Shown: positions 35,293 to 44,870, counted from the first letter of the stretch. The stretch: DNA of 64,000 nucleotides from Mucilaginibacter hurinus (GCF_003324525.1 NZ_QGDC01000006.1:1-64000); one strand, 5' to 3'. The notes: generated by a model from the sequence alone, not told the origin. Program-made: numbers and translations.

Positions 35293-35943
35293 TCACCGGC
35301 CCATTAACTCATCAAGCTTATTCCGCTCGGTTTGCAATTCACGTGCAAGTTTCTTTTCTTTTTCGTTTGCTTTAGCTTTATAAGCTTGAAACTCTTCAGA
35401 CAGTTCGTCGTAAAGTTTTATACGGTACTTTGCCTCCTGCTTAGCGCGGGTGGTAGTAGCTATCACAATAGCCAAAGCCAGGCCGAAACCAATTACCAGT
35501 CCCCACATTAACAGGTTATATGTGCTTTTAGTAAAGGGAATACCCAATAGTTTTATTTCATCTATTTTAGCGTTTGATGAGGAAATTATCGCGTCTTTCT
35601 CAGTAACGTCAACATTTAGTTTTTTAATGGTTGCCGTTTGGCTGGCTACAGTGGCACGGGCTTGCTTTAGCGCAGCGCGCTCGGCTTTTAAAGTGTCCAT
35701 CGCGTTTTTATAAAAGGCGCTTACCAGGGGAGCCTGGTAATTGTAAACTTTTGTAAGCAGATAACGGTACTGACCTTTAAGGCTGCGGTCGGTGTTGGCG
35801 GAGGCAGTCCCTGTTTGCTGCTGCGCCGTCCCCGGTTTTACAGCCACACCGTTAGCTGCATCCTGGGCCGTGGATTGTAAAGCTACAAAGGTAAAAAGTA
35901 CTACAAAAAGAATTACCAGGTTAGTAAATAACTTCTTCATCAT
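35293..35943 (-). CDS. Hypothetical membrane protein with coiled coil
   Basis: I do not recognise a family. The 216-residue protein has a signal peptide (MMKKLFTNLVILFVVLFTF, cleavage after about STAQ), a periplasmic helical part rich in Lys/Ala with coiled-coil character (ERAALKQARATVASQTATI), one membrane segment (LLMWGLVIGFGLALAIVIAT) and a cytoplasmic charged helix (EKEKKLARELQTERNKLDEL). The layout suggests a single-pass membrane protein joining periplasm and cytoplasm. It stands alone in the island between rpsJ and rplC. Confidence 0.75.
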   Translation of the reverse strand: MMKKLFTNLVILFVVLFTFVALQSTAQDAANGVAVKPGTAQQQTGTASANTDRSLKGQYRYLLTKVYNYQAPLVSAFYKNAMDTLKAERAALKQARATVASQTATIKKLNVDVTEKDAIISSSNAKIDEIKLLGIPFTKSTYNLLMWGLVIGFGLALAIVIATTTRAKQEAKYRIKLYDELSEEFQAYKAKANEKEKKLARELQTERNKLDELMGR

Positions 35944-36073
35944 AGGTTTAAAGTTAGATGTTACAGTATAAAAAACTGGATTGCGGCTGTATTATTATAC
36001 TCGCAACAGTATTTTATATAAACGAAAGTAAGGTTAAATGCTGAAATATGCTACTCATACTTATATTAGCGAA

Positions 36074-37339
36074 ATGTTAATAGGCATTATTGGTTTGGGC
36101 GACATGGGCCGTTTGTACGCTAAGGCATTTGCAAAAGCAGGGTACAGTGTATGCGGCTGCGATATACCGCAGAACCGCGAAAGGCTGGAAGAGGAACTAA
36201 ACCCACTGGGAATAAAATTGTTGGATAGCGGTAAAGACGTAGCCCATACATGCGACCTGATTATTTACTCGGTAGAGGCTGATAAGCTGGAAGCCGTTGT
36301 TGCCGAGTTTGGACCAATTACTAAACTGGGTGCTATTGTGGCGGGGCAAACCTCGGTAAAGCACCCCGAGATAGCCACGTTTGAAAAACATTTGCCTGCT
36401 GATGCCAATATCATCACGTTTCATGCCATGCATGGCCCGGGTTTTCAACCCGCGGGGCAAAAGCTGATACTGATAAACCACCGCTCAGATGCTGCGGCGT
36501 ACAAACGCATGATGGATCTATTTACTGCCGTAGGGTCAGATATTGTCGAGCTGAAAGATTACCACGAGCATGATAAAATAGTTGCCGATACCCAAGCCGT
36601 TACACATGTAGGGTTTGAAAGTATGGGCACGGCCTGGAAGTCGGCAGGCTTTTTCCCGTGGGATAACGGCTCATATGTAGGCGGGATTGATAATGTTAAA
36701 ATCCTCACGACCCTGCGTATATTCAGCTATAAAGCCCACGTGTATGCCGGCCTGGCTATATTAAACCCATATGCCCGTCAACAGGTAAAGCGCTATGCCG
36801 AGTCGGAATCGGAATTGTTTAAACTGATGATTATGGAAGAAGAAAAGCAGTTTCGCGACAGGCTATATAGGGCGCGCGAGTTTGTTTTTCACGAAAGCCG
36901 CAAACCCATTATGCTGAATGATGCAGTAATGAAAGAGTTTTCACTATCGCAAAAACCGGCCGAACAAAGACCAAATTCGCACCTCAGCATTCTAAGTATG
37001 GTTGATGCCTGGTATCACCTGGGTGTTAACCCGTATGATAACCTGATAGCGCAAACCCCACCTTTCAGGCTGCGGCTGGGTATTGCCGAATATTTATTTA
37101 AGAACGAGGCGCTGCTGGAAGAATCCATTCAAACGGCCCTGTATGATAAAAGCATCCGCGGGGACGACCTGGAGTTTCATTCTGCCGTGCGTGAGTGGTC
37201 GTCAATAATTGGCTATGGTGATATGGAGGGTTATAAAACCCACTTTAACCAGGTGCAGGAATTTTTTAAGTCGAGGCTGGATGAAGGTAATAAACAGAGT
37301 GCGGAGTTAATAAAGCGATTGATGGAAACAACTTCATAG
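36074..37339 (+). CDS. tyrA: Prephenate dehydrogenase, fungal-like form
   Basis: The enzyme oxidatively decarboxylates prephenate to hydroxyphenylpyruvate in tyrosine synthesis. The 421-residue protein (from MLIGIIGLGDMGRLYAKAF) has the dinucleotide motif GLGDMG, IIYSVEADKLEAV, the active-site-like TFHAMHGPGFQPAG, and a helical C-terminal part including PWDNGSYVGGIDNVK. Length and motifs resemble the yeast Tyr1 type more than E. coli TyrA. There is no chorismate mutase domain. The start 12 codons inside the longest frame fits the nucleotide motif. No other aromatic pathway gene is adjacent. Confidence 0.85.
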   Translation: MLIGIIGLGDMGRLYAKAFAKAGYSVCGCDIPQNRERLEEELNPLGIKLLDSGKDVAHTCDLIIYSVEADKLEAVVAEFGPITKLGAIVAGQTSVKHPEIATFEKHLPADANIITFHAMHGPGFQPAGQKLILINHRSDAAAYKRMMDLFTAVGSDIVELKDYHEHDKIVADTQAVTHVGFESMGTAWKSAGFFPWDNGSYVGGIDNVKILTTLRIFSYKAHVYAGLAILNPYARQQVKRYAESESELFKLMIMEEEKQFRDRLYRAREFVFHESRKPIMLNDAVMKEFSLSQKPAEQRPNSHLSILSMVDAWYHLGVNPYDNLIAQTPPFRLRLGIAEYLFKNEALLEESIQTALYDKSIRGDDLEFHSAVREWSSIIGYGDMEGYKTHFNQVQEFFKSRLDEGNKQSAELIKRLMETTS

Positions 37340-37617
37340 TTTATGAATATCGTTTTATTGGTATATACTAAAAGGTTGTCGGCATGGGCTGCCATCCTAT
37401 AGTTATCAGTAAAAATAAATTATGCGCAACAGCGTGTTTCATTATCCAATCCGGGAAATCCACAACACAACAGCCATAGGGCTTTGAATTATGGCATAAA
37501 ACCGGGTCTGCAAATATATCATGCTATAAATCCTGTTTTGATAAAACACGGTATTTAATGCCTTGCGATGCGCAGTTTTTCCGTTTAATAATTCTTAAAA
37601 AAATAACTTCCTAACTA

Positions 37618-37648
37618 TTTGACAGTTAATTTATAATTCCTATCTTTG
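37618..37648 (+). promoter_or_regulatory. Promoter of the S10-spc-alpha cluster
   Basis: TTTG (37618-37621), 19 bases, then TATCTTTG (37641-37648) is a full match to the Bacteroidota promoter consensus. The upstream part of the 382-base gap (37340-37617) shows nothing else of note. Confidence 0.8.
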
Positions 37649-37680
37649 CCGTCCCTTTCGGGGGATTAATATGTCTTGAA

Positions 37681-37698
37681 CGAAGCCCTACTGCTTCG
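37681..37698 (+). promoter_or_regulatory. Hairpin in the rplC leader
   Basis: CGAAGC and GCTTCG form a six-pair stem with a six-base loop in the roughly 65-base leader before rplC. It may belong to an r-protein feedback site of the S10 operon, which is known in other bacteria to be controlled through its leader. The match here is by position only. Confidence 0.4.
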
Positions 37699-37721
37699 AT
37701 GGACGCAAAAACAAATAGAAA

Positions 37722-38339
37722 ATGTCAGGAATTATTGGTAAAAAAGTAGGAATGACCAGCATTTTCGACGAGGCAGGCAAAAATATTCCCTGTACTGTGA
37801 TCGAAGCTGGCCCCTGTGTTGTAACACAGGTTAGGTCTGTTGAAACAGACGGATATGCAGCTGTTCAGCTGGCATATGGTGAAAAGAAAGAGAAAAACAC
37901 TACTGCTCCTCTTAAAGGCCACTTCCAAAAAGCCGGAACTACTCCTAAAAGTAAACTGGTTGAATTCAAAACATTCGAAGACGAAAAATCATTAGGTGAC
38001 ACCGTTACCGTTGATATTTTCGCTGCCGGTGATTTTGTGGATGTGGTTGGTACCTCAAAAGGTAAGGGTTTTCAGGGTGTGGTAAAGCGTCACGGTTTTG
38101 GTGGTGTGGGTATGCAAACTCACGGTCAGCACAATCGTTTACGTGCTCCGGGTTCTCTGGGTGCTTCATCATGGCCTTCACGTGTATTTAAAGGTATGCG
38201 TATGGCTGGCCAAATGGGTAATGTTAGGGTTAAAGTTCAAAACTTAGAAGTTGTGAAAGTATTCCCTGAGCAAAACCTGTTAGTTGTTAAAGGTTCAATC
38301 CCTGGTGCAAAGGGTTCATTCGTAATAGTGGATAAATAA
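37722..38339 (+). CDS. rplC: 50S ribosomal protein L3
   Basis: L3 is an early assembly protein reaching to the peptidyl-transferase centre. The 205-residue protein begins [20 protein letters not shown] and has the long loop [35 protein letters not shown] and [17 protein letters not shown]. It is first in the S10 cluster here, behind its own promoter. Confidence 0.98.
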   Translation: MSGIIGKKVGMTSIFDEAGKNIPCTVIEAGPCVVTQVRSVETDGYAAVQLAYGEKKEKNTTAPLKGHFQKAGTTPKSKLVEFKTFEDEKSLGDTVTVDIFAAGDFVDVVGTSKGKGFQGVVKRHGFGGVGMQTHGQHNRLRAPGSLGASSWPSRVFKGMRMAGQMGNVRVKVQNLEVVKVFPEQNLLVVKGSIPGAKGSFVIVDK

Positions 38340-38340
38340 G

Positions 38341-38973
38341 ATGGAAGTTAAAGTATTAAACATCTCAGGTAAAGAGACAGGTGCCAAGGTGCAGCTTCCT
38401 GAGTCCGTATTCGGAATTGAGCCAAACGACCATGCTATCTATCTTGATGTTAAGCAGTTTCTTGCTAACCAGCGTCAGGGTACACATAAAGCAAAACAAC
38501 GTAACGAAATTGCCGGTTCAACCCGCAAATTATATAAACAAAAAGGTACAGGTGGTGCCCGTTCGGGTAGCGTGAAATCGCCATTATTTAATGGTGGTGG
38601 CCGCGTGTTCGGTCCGCAGCCGCGCGATTATAGCTTTAAATTAAACAAAAAGCTTAAGTCGCTGGCACGTAAATCAGCCTTAACTTACAAAGCGCAGGAT
38701 AATAACATCCTGGTATTGGAAGATTTTAGCTTTGATACAATCAAAACTAAAAACTACATCAAGCTTGAGGCCGACCTGAATGTAACTAACGATAAAACAT
38801 TATTGGTAGTTGCAGGCGCCGAAAATAACAATGTGTATTTATCAAGCAGGAACCTGAAAAAATCGAAAGTTATCTCAGTTGAGCAATTAAACACTTATGA
38901 TGTGCTTAATGCCGGAAAGCTTTTGTTAACTACAGGCGCTGTTAAAACTTTGGAGGAAGCGTTAGCTAAGTAA
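38341..38973 (+). CDS. rplD: 50S ribosomal protein L4
   Basis: L4 lines the exit tunnel and in some bacteria represses the S10 operon. The 210-residue protein starts [20 protein letters not shown] and has the tunnel loop [20 protein letters not shown], then [20 protein letters not shown]. It follows rplC by one base. Confidence 0.98.
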   Translation: MEVKVLNISGKETGAKVQLPESVFGIEPNDHAIYLDVKQFLANQRQGTHKAKQRNEIAGSTRKLYKQKGTGGARSGSVKSPLFNGGGRVFGPQPRDYSFKLNKKLKSLARKSALTYKAQDNNILVLEDFSFDTIKTKNYIKLEADLNVTNDKTLLVVAGAENNNVYLSSRNLKKSKVISVEQLNTYDVLNAGKLLLTTGAVKTLEEALAK

Positions 38974-38974
38974 T

Positions 38975-39265
38975 ATGGAAATTTTAAAGAAACCCTTACT
39001 TACTGAAAAAGTAGCTCAATTAACTGAGAAGCTTAACCGTTATGCTTTCAAAGTTGATCACAGGGCTAACAAAATTCAGATAAAGGCAGCAATTGAGCAA
39101 ATGTATGGTGTAAACGTTACGGCGGTAAACACCATGAAGTACGTTGGCAAACTGAAGACCCGCAACACTAAAGCAGGCGCCGTATCAGGCCGCGCTGCAA
39201 CGTTCAAGAAAGCGATCATCACGTTGAAAGACGGAGAAACAATAGATTTTTATAGCAATATATAA
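38975..39265 (+). CDS. rplW: 50S ribosomal protein L23
   Basis: L23 sits at the tunnel exit and docks trigger factor and SRP. The 96-residue protein has [16 protein letters not shown], the pair [20 protein letters not shown], and the C-terminal [14 protein letters not shown]. It follows rplD by one base. Confidence 0.98.
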   Translation: MEILKKPLLTEKVAQLTEKLNRYAFKVDHRANKIQIKAAIEQMYGVNVTAVNTMKYVGKLKTRNTKAGAVSGRAATFKKAIITLKDGETIDFYSNI

Positions 39266-39273
39266 ATACAGAG

Positions 39274-40098
39274 ATGGCAGTAAAAAGATTTAAACCGGTT
39301 ACTCCGGGTACCCGCTTCAGAGTAGGTGCCGATTATTCGGACGTTACAACCAATGTGCCTGAAAAGTCACTGGTTGTATCGCACAAAAGATCAGGTGGCC
39401 GTAACCATAGTGGTAAGATGACCATGCGCTACTTAGGTGGTGGTCACAAACAGTCATACAGGCTTATCGATTTTAAACGTAATAAATTTGATATCCCTGC
39501 AAAAGTTGCAACCATCGAGTATGATCCGAATCGTTCGGCACGTATTGCTTTGCTGCACTATGCTGATGGCGAAAAGAGATATATGATAGCACCTACCGGC
39601 TTAACAGTTGGCCAGGTGGTATTGTCAGGCGAAAGCGTTGCTCCTGAAGTTGGTAACACATTACCGTTAAAGAGCATTCCATTGGGTTCAATTATACACA
39701 ACATTGAACTTAACCCCGGACAGGGTGGTACTATTGCCCGTTCGGCAGGTACTTATGCCCAGCTTTCGGCACGTGATGGTAAATATGCTATTATCAAATT
39801 GCCTTCTGGCGAAACCCGTATGATCCTGGCAACTTGCCTGGCTACTATCGGTTCGGTTTCAAATGCCGAAAAAGCTAACGAGGTGTTGGGTAAAGCAGGC
39901 CGCAAACGCTGGTTAGGCCGCAGGCCTCGCGTACGTGGTGTAGCCATGAACCCGGTAGATCACCCTATGGGTGGTGGTGAAGGCCGCGCCTCAGGTGGAC
40001 ACCCGCGCTCACGTAAAGGTTTGCTAGCTAAAGGCTACAAAACACGTGACAAAAAGAAATCATCTGATCGTTACATCATTGAAAGAAGGAAGAAATAA
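39274..40098 (+). CDS. rplB: 50S ribosomal protein L2
   Basis: L2 is needed for subunit joining and peptidyl transfer. The 274-residue protein has [37 protein letters not shown], and the very conserved end [16 protein letters not shown] with its essential His. Its stop overlaps the start of rpsS (AATAATGGC). Confidence 0.98.
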   Translation: MAVKRFKPVTPGTRFRVGADYSDVTTNVPEKSLVVSHKRSGGRNHSGKMTMRYLGGGHKQSYRLIDFKRNKFDIPAKVATIEYDPNRSARIALLHYADGEKRYMIAPTGLTVGQVVLSGESVAPEVGNTLPLKSIPLGSIIHNIELNPGQGGTIARSAGTYAQLSARDGKYAIIKLPSGETRMILATCLATIGSVSNAEKANEVLGKAGRKRWLGRRPRVRGVAMNPVDHPMGGGEGRASGGHPRSRKGLLAKGYKTRDKKKSSDRYIIERRKK

Positions 40099-40364
40099 TG
40101 GCTCGTTCAATTAAAAAAGGACCTTATATAGATCATAACCTTGACAGGAAAGTTTTGGTTTTGAATGAATCAAACAAAAAATCAGTTGTTAAAACATGGT
40201 CACGTCGTTCCATGATCTCTCCTGATTTCGTTGGTCATACATTCGCAGTACACAACGGTAATAAGTTTATACCGGTGTATGTAACAGAAAACATGGTTGG
40301 TCACAAGCTTGGAGAGTTTGCCCCAACCCGTACATTCCGCGGTCACGCAGAGAAGAAAAAATAA
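40098..40364 (+). CDS. rpsS: 30S ribosomal protein S19
   Basis: S19 is a head protein contacting S13 and the A-site region. The 88-residue protein begins [20 protein letters not shown] and has [20 protein letters not shown] and [20 protein letters not shown]. It overlaps rplB by one base. Confidence 0.98.
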   Translation: MARSIKKGPYIDHNLDRKVLVLNESNKKSVVKTWSRRSMISPDFVGHTFAVHNGNKFIPVYVTENMVGHKLGEFAPTRTFRGHAEKKK

Positions 40365-40370
40365 CAGGCA

Positions 40371-40799
40371 ATGGAAGCAACAACAAAAATCAAAAAGTCT
40401 GTACTGATCAGGCAACAAAAAGAGGCTGCTAAGGCTGAACAAGGAGGCGCTTCTGTTGCTAAGTTACAGAACTGTCCTACTTCACCACGCAAGATGCGTT
40501 TGGTGGTTGACTTAATACGCGGCGAAAACGTTGAGAAAGCGTTGTATATATTAAAATATACTAATAAAGAAGCTGCAATACGCGTTGAAAAACTTTTGTT
40601 ATCAGCTATAAAAAACTGGGAAGCAAAAAATGAAGGTAAACGTGTTGAAGAGAGCGGCTTGTTTGTAAAAGAAGTTTCAGTAGGCGGAGGCCGTCAATTA
40701 AAAAGACTTCGCCCTGCTCCGCAAGGAAGGGGATACCGTATACGTAAACGCTCAAACCACGTAACCCTTATTGTGGATAGTAAAAACGATAACAACTAA
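40371..40799 (+). CDS. rplV: 50S ribosomal protein L22
   Basis: L22 lines the exit tunnel, where its loop affects macrolide sensitivity. The 142-residue protein has the core [20 protein letters not shown] and the loop [20 protein letters not shown] with [11 protein letters not shown] at the end. About 28 residues rich in Lys, Gln and Glu precede the usual N-terminus, an extension beyond the E. coli form. Confidence 0.97.
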   Translation: MEATTKIKKSVLIRQQKEAAKAEQGGASVAKLQNCPTSPRKMRLVVDLIRGENVEKALYILKYTNKEAAIRVEKLLLSAIKNWEAKNEGKRVEESGLFVKEVSVGGGRQLKRLRPAPQGRGYRIRKRSNHVTLIVDSKNDNN

Positions 40800-40805
40800 T
40801 TTGAA

Positions 40806-41666
40806 ATGGGACAAAAAGCACATCCAATAGGTAATAGGTTAGGCATCATCAGAGGCTGGGATTCTAACTGGTTCGGTGGAAACAACTACTCCGACAAATT
40901 AGTTGAGGACGAAAAAATCCGCAAATATTTATCAGCGCGTATCAACAAGGGCGGCGTATCAAAAGTAGTTATCGAGCGTACTTTGAAACGTATAACTGTA
41001 ACCATCCACACTGCCCGTCCGGGTATTGTAATTGGTAAAGGTGGCCAGGAAGTTGACAAGATAAAAGAAGAGTTGAAAAAACTGACTAAAAAGGAAGTAC
41101 AAATCAACATTTTTGAAATAAAACGCCCTGAGCTTGACGCACAATTGGTTGCCGAAGGCATAGCAAAACAACTTGAAGCACGTATCTCTTTCCGTCGTGC
41201 CATGAAAACCACTATCGCAGCAACCATGAGGATGGGTGCCGAAGGTATCAAGGTAATGACATCTGGCCGTTTAGGCGGTGCTGAGATGGCACGTTCAGAG
41301 CAATATAAAGAAGGACGTATACCACTGCACACTTTCCGTGCTGATATCGACTACGCTTTAGCTGAAGCTTTAACTACCTATGGTAAAATAGGTGTTAAGG
41401 TATGGATATGCAAAGGCGAAGTTTACGGAAAGCGCGACTTGTCACCAAACATTGGTGGTACCAGCAGCGCAAGCGGTAAAGGCGGACGCCCTGAAGGTGA
41501 AAGATCGCAGTTTGGCGGTCGTGATAGCCGTGGCGAACGTGGCGGCGAGCGCAGAGACAGCAGGGGTGGCGGTAATAACCGTGGCCCGGGCGGTAACCGC
41601 GGCGGCCAGGGTGGCAATCGTGGCGGACAAGGCGGCGGCAATCGTCCCGGCGGTCCAAGGAGATAA
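40806..41666 (+). CDS. rpsC: 30S ribosomal protein S3 with Gly/Arg-rich tail
   Basis: S3 lies at the mRNA entry pore and has a KH domain. The 286-residue protein has [20 protein letters not shown], the KH motif [20 protein letters not shown] and the late [16 protein letters not shown]. The usual protein ends soon after that. Here about 70 more residues follow, dominated by RGG, GGN and RDS words ([18 protein letters not shown]). The tail resembles RGG RNA-binding regions and is probably disordered. Confidence 0.96.
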   Translation: MGQKAHPIGNRLGIIRGWDSNWFGGNNYSDKLVEDEKIRKYLSARINKGGVSKVVIERTLKRITVTIHTARPGIVIGKGGQEVDKIKEELKKLTKKEVQINIFEIKRPELDAQLVAEGIAKQLEARISFRRAMKTTIAATMRMGAEGIKVMTSGRLGGAEMARSEQYKEGRIPLHTFRADIDYALAEALTTYGKIGVKVWICKGEVYGKRDLSPNIGGTSSASGKGGRPEGERSQFGGRDSRGERGGERRDSRGGGNNRGPGGNRGGQGGNRGGQGGGNRPGGPRR

Positions 41667-41713
41667 TTAACAAAGTCGAGACAGACATCGTTTAGATATA
41701 AAAGCTTAAAAAA

Positions 41714-42136
41714 ATGCTACAGCCAAAAAGAACGAAGTTCAGAAAGATGCAAAAAGGCAGGATGAAAGGTTTAGCCACCCGTGGTGCTGAGCTTTCATTC
41801 GGATCTTTCGGTATAAAATCACTGGAGCCGGCCTGGATAACCAGCCGCCAGATAGAGGCAGCCCGTATTGCTGTTACACGTTTTATGAAACGTGAAGGAC
41901 AGGTATGGATCAGGATATTTCCTGATAAGCCGGTAACTAAAAAGCCTGCAGAGGTACGTATGGGTAAAGGTAAAGGTGCGCCTGAATACTGGGTAGCGGT
42001 TGTACGCCCCGGAAGGATCATTTTTGAAGCAGAAGGCGTTCCGCTGGAAATTGCTAAAGAAGCCTTACGCCTAGCAGCACAAAAATTGCCTGTACAAACA
42101 AGATTTATAGTACGTAGAGATTACGTAGAGGCATAA
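41714..42136 (+). CDS. rplP: 50S ribosomal protein L16
   Basis: L16 organises the A-site of the large subunit. The 140-residue protein has [19 protein letters not shown], the [20 protein letters not shown] segment, [20 protein letters not shown] and [20 protein letters not shown] 47-base gap separates it from rpsC. Confidence 0.98.
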   Translation: MLQPKRTKFRKMQKGRMKGLATRGAELSFGSFGIKSLEPAWITSRQIEAARIAVTRFMKREGQVWIRIFPDKPVTKKPAEVRMGKGKGAPEYWVAVVRPGRIIFEAEGVPLEIAKEALRLAAQKLPVQTRFIVRRDYVEA

Positions 42137-42150
42137 ACAAAACGTGGTAG

Positions 42151-42254
42151 CTGCAGGTGGTAAACAACTTAGTTGAATACCTGCAGTGTTATTATAAACA
42201 TTGTAAGTTGAAGGGTTGTGAGTTACTACTACAATTTTCAACTCACGGCTTACA
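42151..42254. repeat. Two word-repeat palindromes between rplP and rpmC
   Basis: The first has arms CTGCAGGT (42151-42158) and ACCTGCAG (42179-42186), with CAAC/GTTG inside. The second spans 42202-42254, with outer TGTAAG/CTTACA and inner GTGAGTT/AACTCAC. Both lie in the 139-base gap within an otherwise tight operon. No T-run follows either. Confidence 0.75.
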
Positions 42255-42275
42255 GCAATACAACAATTTATAACA

Positions 42276-42485
42276 ATGAAGAACTCAGAAATTTTAGAGC
42301 TTTCGACCGAGGAATTGGTTGCAAAGATCAGCGAGGAAAGAACTAACCTCACTAAACTGAAATTTGCACACGCGGTATCGGCCATTGAAAATCCAACCCG
42401 TATCACTAAAGTGCGTAAGGATATCGCTCGTTTAAATACTGAATTAACAAAGCGTAAAGCGGCGTCAGCTTCGGAAACTAATTAA
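42276..42485 (+). CDS. rpmC: 50S ribosomal protein L29
   Basis: L29 is a small two-helix protein by the tunnel exit. The 69-residue protein has MKNSEILELSTEELVAKISE and the second helix RITKVRKDIARLNTELTKRK, matching the family. A palindromic spacer precedes it. Confidence 0.97.
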   Translation: MKNSEILELSTEELVAKISEERTNLTKLKFAHAVSAIENPTRITKVRKDIARLNTELTKRKAASASETN

Positions 42486-42504
42486 TTTTTAAGCGTCGAT
42501 TAAA

Positions 42505-42759
42505 ATGGAAAGAAATTTAAGAAAAACACGTACCGGCCTGGTAGTAAGCAATAAGATGCAAAAATCTATTGTAGTTGCTGTAGAGCGTAAGGTAAAGCAC
42601 CCTATCTACGGTAAATTCGTTAAAAAAACTACCAAGTTTATGGCTCATGACGAAACAAATACCGCAGGTATTGGCGATACTGTATTGATTATGGAAACCC
42701 GCCCACTGAGCAAAAGTAAAAACTGGAGATTAGTTGAAATTTTAGAAAGGGCTAAATAA
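42505..42759 (+). CDS. rpsQ: 30S ribosomal protein S17
   Basis: S17 binds 16S rRNA in the body with an OB fold. The 84-residue protein begins [20 protein letters not shown], with [20 protein letters not shown] and [19 protein letters not shown]. The stop is one base before rplN. Confidence 0.98.
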   Translation: MERNLRKTRTGLVVSNKMQKSIVVAVERKVKHPIYGKFVKKTTKFMAHDETNTAGIGDTVLIMETRPLSKSKNWRLVEILERAK

Positions 42760-42760
42760 C

Positions 42761-43129
42761 ATGGTACAACAGGAATCAAGATTAAATGTAGCCGATAACA
42801 GCGGTGCTAAAGAAGTTTTAGTGATCCGCGTATTAGGTGGTACCGGTAAAAGATATGCCTCAATTGGTGATAAAATTGTTGTTACCGTTAAAAGCGCTAT
42901 ACCGGCAGGTAACGTTAAAAAAGGCACTGTATCAAAAGCCGTAGTAGTTAGAACTAAAAAAGAGATCCGCCGTAAAGACGGTTCATATATCCGTTTCGAC
43001 GATAACGCAGCTGTTTTGTTAAATAATCAGGACGAACCAAGAGGTACCCGTATCTTTGGCCCGGTTGCAAGAGAACTGCGCGAGAAACAATTTATGAAAA
43101 TTGTATCATTAGCACCGGAGGTATTGTAA
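42761..43129 (+). CDS. rplN: 50S ribosomal protein L14
   Basis: L14 sits at the subunit interface. The 122-residue protein begins [20 protein letters not shown] and has [20 protein letters not shown] and [20 protein letters not shown], matching the family exactly in length. Confidence 0.98.
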   Translation: MVQQESRLNVADNSGAKEVLVIRVLGGTGKRYASIGDKIVVTVKSAIPAGNVKKGTVSKAVVVRTKKEIRRKDGSYIRFDDNAAVLLNNQDEPRGTRIFGPVARELREKQFMKIVSLAPEVL

Positions 43130-43130
43130 C

Positions 43131-43475
43131 ATGGCATTAAGTAAAAAAGTAGAAGCCGGGAAAATTAAACTTCGCAAAGGCGACCTGGTAAAAGTTATAG
43201 CCGGTGATTCAAAAGGATCGCAAGGCAAAATAGTTGAAGTTATAAAAGCAACTAACAGGGCTGTAGTTGAAGGTGCTAATATGGTATCAAAACACACTAA
43301 GCCTAATGCCGCTAACCCAAATGGTGGTATTGTAAAAAAAGAAGCTGCTATACATATTTCAAACTTGGCGCTGGTTGACCCTAAATCAGGCAATACCACC
43401 CGCGTTGGCCGCAAGCTTAACGATAAAGGTAAGTTAGTAAGGGTAGCAAAAAAATCAGGGGAGGAAATTAAATAA
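43131..43475 (+). CDS. rplX: 50S ribosomal protein L24
   Basis: L24 is an assembly initiator with a KOW domain. The 114-residue protein has [20 protein letters not shown] (KOW), then [20 protein letters not shown] and [17 protein letters not shown]. Its stop overlaps the start of rplE (AATAATGTC). Confidence 0.98.
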   Translation: MALSKKVEAGKIKLRKGDLVKVIAGDSKGSQGKIVEVIKATNRAVVEGANMVSKHTKPNAANPNGGIVKKEAAIHISNLALVDPKSGNTTRVGRKLNDKGKLVRVAKKSGEEIK

Positions 43476-44038
43476 TGTCTTACACACCGAGATTAAAATC
43501 AAAATACAGGGACGAAATTCGCACCGCACTGAAAGAGAAATTTCAGTACAAAAGCGTAATGCAGGTTCCTAAGCTTGAAAAAATTGCTATCAACCAGGGT
43601 GTTGGTGGTGCTACTACCGATAAAAAACTTATCGAAAACACAATTACTGAACTTACTACCATTACCGGTCAGCAAGCAGTAGCTTCAAAATCTAAAAAGG
43701 ATATCTCAAACTTTAAATTGCGTAAGCAAATGCCGATAGGTGTGCGCGTTACATTACGTGATAACAATATGTATGAGTTTCTGGATCGTTTGGTTGCTGT
43801 GGCATTACCGCGTATCCGCGATTTCAAAGGCATTAATGATAAAGGTTTTGACGGCCGCGGTAACTATACCCTGGGTATAACCGAGCAAATCATCTTCCCT
43901 GAAATCAATATCGATAAGATTAATAAAATTCAGGGTATGGATATTACCTTTGTAACCTCAGCTACCAACGATGTTGAAGCATTGGAGTTACTGAAACAAT
44001 TTGGATTACCATTTAAAAACCAAAATAATAATGGCTAA
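43475..44038 (+). CDS. rplE: 50S ribosomal protein L5
   Basis: L5 binds 5S rRNA and contacts P-site tRNA. The 187-residue protein has [40 protein letters not shown] and [20 protein letters not shown]. It overlaps the start of rpsN by eight bases. Confidence 0.98.
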   Translation: MSYTPRLKSKYRDEIRTALKEKFQYKSVMQVPKLEKIAINQGVGGATTDKKLIENTITELTTITGQQAVASKSKKDISNFKLRKQMPIGVRVTLRDNNMYEFLDRLVAVALPRIRDFKGINDKGFDGRGNYTLGITEQIIFPEINIDKINKIQGMDITFVTSATNDVEALELLKQFGLPFKNQNNNG

Positions 44039-44300
44039 AGAAGGTGTAAAGGCACGTGAAGTTAAACGCGCCAAGTTAGTAGTTAAGTATGCCGATAAAA
44101 GGGCTGCTTTAAAAGAAGCAGGTGATTACGCAGCTTTAGATAAATTACCTAAAGCATCGTCACCCGTTAAATTGCACAACCGTTGCAAATTAACAGGCCG
44201 TCCGCGTGGTTACATGCGCCAGTTTGGCATTTCTCGTGTTACATTCCGCGAAATGGCACTGGCCGGGCAAATACCGGGAGTTAAGAAAGCAAGCTGGTAA
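44031..44300 (+). CDS. rpsN: 30S ribosomal protein S14 (zinc-free type)
   Basis: S14 lies in the 30S head. The 89-residue form starts [20 protein letters not shown] and ends [20 protein letters not shown], then [11 protein letters not shown]. It is the longer type without the CxxC zinc site, with only one Cys. The ATG at 44031 overlaps rplE and gives the correct N-terminus. A longer in-frame start at 44001 is not used. Confidence 0.97.
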   Translation: MAKEGVKAREVKRAKLVVKYADKRAALKEAGDYAALDKLPKASSPVKLHNRCKLTGRPRGYMRQFGISRVTFREMALAGQIPGVKKASW

Positions 44301-44309
44301 ACAAGTTAA

Positions 44310-44384
44310 TATCAAGTATCTAGTAGCAAGTATCTAGACCTTATGAGCAAAACTTGATACTTGATACTCACTACTTGGTACTAA
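44310..44384. repeat. Word-repeat palindrome between rpsN and rpsH
   Basis: Variants of AGTATCAAGT and AGTAGCAAGTATCTAG fill the gap. TATCAAGTATC (44310-44320) is the exact complement of GATACTTGATA (44356-44366), and a second pair of words lies outside it. The same word occurs twice on each side. Confidence 0.8.
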
Positions 44385-44400
44385 ATAATAAAAATTAACC

Positions 44401-44441
44401 GATGGAAGGTCGTTGCCGGGATGGCAAAGGAAACCACCATC
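44401..44441 (+). promoter_or_regulatory. Two-stem leader of rpsH
   Basis: An inner stem TTGCC/GGCAA (44413-44417 with 44423-44427) sits within outer GATGG/CCATC (44401-44405 with 44437-44441), just before rpsH. S8 is a known translational repressor of spc genes in E. coli, so a leader here is plausible. The match is structural only. Confidence 0.4.
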
Positions 44442-44454
44442 ATAAACAACAATA

Positions 44455-44853
44455 ATGAATACAGATCCAATCGCAGATTATCTTACAAGAGTAAGGAATG
44501 CTATTAAAGCCAACCATAGGGTTGTTGAAATTCCTGCATCAAATCTGAAGAAGGAAATCACGAAAGTGCTTTTCGACAAAGGTTACATTGCTAACTACAA
44601 GTTTGAAGAAGCTGGTGTACAAGGCACTATTAAAGTGGCTTTAAAATACCACCCGATAACTAAAATTCCTGCTATCCGCAGCATTTCACGTATTAGTAAA
44701 CCAGGTTTGAGGAAATACGCAGGTACGGCTAGCATGCCGCGTGTATTAAATGGTTTAGGTATCGCCATCCTGTCAACTTCAAAAGGTGTAATGACCGATA
44801 AAGAAGCCCGTCAGCAAAATGTAGGTGGCGAAGTATTATGCTACGTTTATTAA
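44455..44853 (+). CDS. rpsH: 30S ribosomal protein S8
   Basis: S8 organises the central domain of 16S rRNA. The 132-residue protein has MNTDPIADYLTRVRNAIKAN, the middle SRISKPGLRKYAGTASMPRV and the C-terminal GIAILSTSKGVMTDKEARQQ and GGEVLCYVY. It is separated from rpsN by a 154-base palindromic spacer and leader. Confidence 0.98.
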   Translation: MNTDPIADYLTRVRNAIKANHRVVEIPASNLKKEITKVLFDKGYIANYKFEEAGVQGTIKVALKYHPITKIPAIRSISRISKPGLRKYAGTASMPRVLNGLGIAILSTSKGVMTDKEARQQNVGGEVLCYVY

Positions 44854-44854
44854 T

Positions 44855-44860
44855 AGGAGG
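44855..44860 (+). promoter_or_regulatory. Shine-Dalgarno site of rplF
   Basis: AGGAGG lies ten bases before the rplF ATG, within TAATAGGAGGAAATT. As with rpsG, a strong site is unusual in this phylum. Confidence 0.65.
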
Positions 44861-44870
44861 AAATTAAGCA

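Noticed and set aside
41392..41688. Several overlapping frames on both strands at the end of rpsC
   Set aside because: They arise from the GC-rich Gly/Arg tail of S3, where stop codons are rare in every frame.
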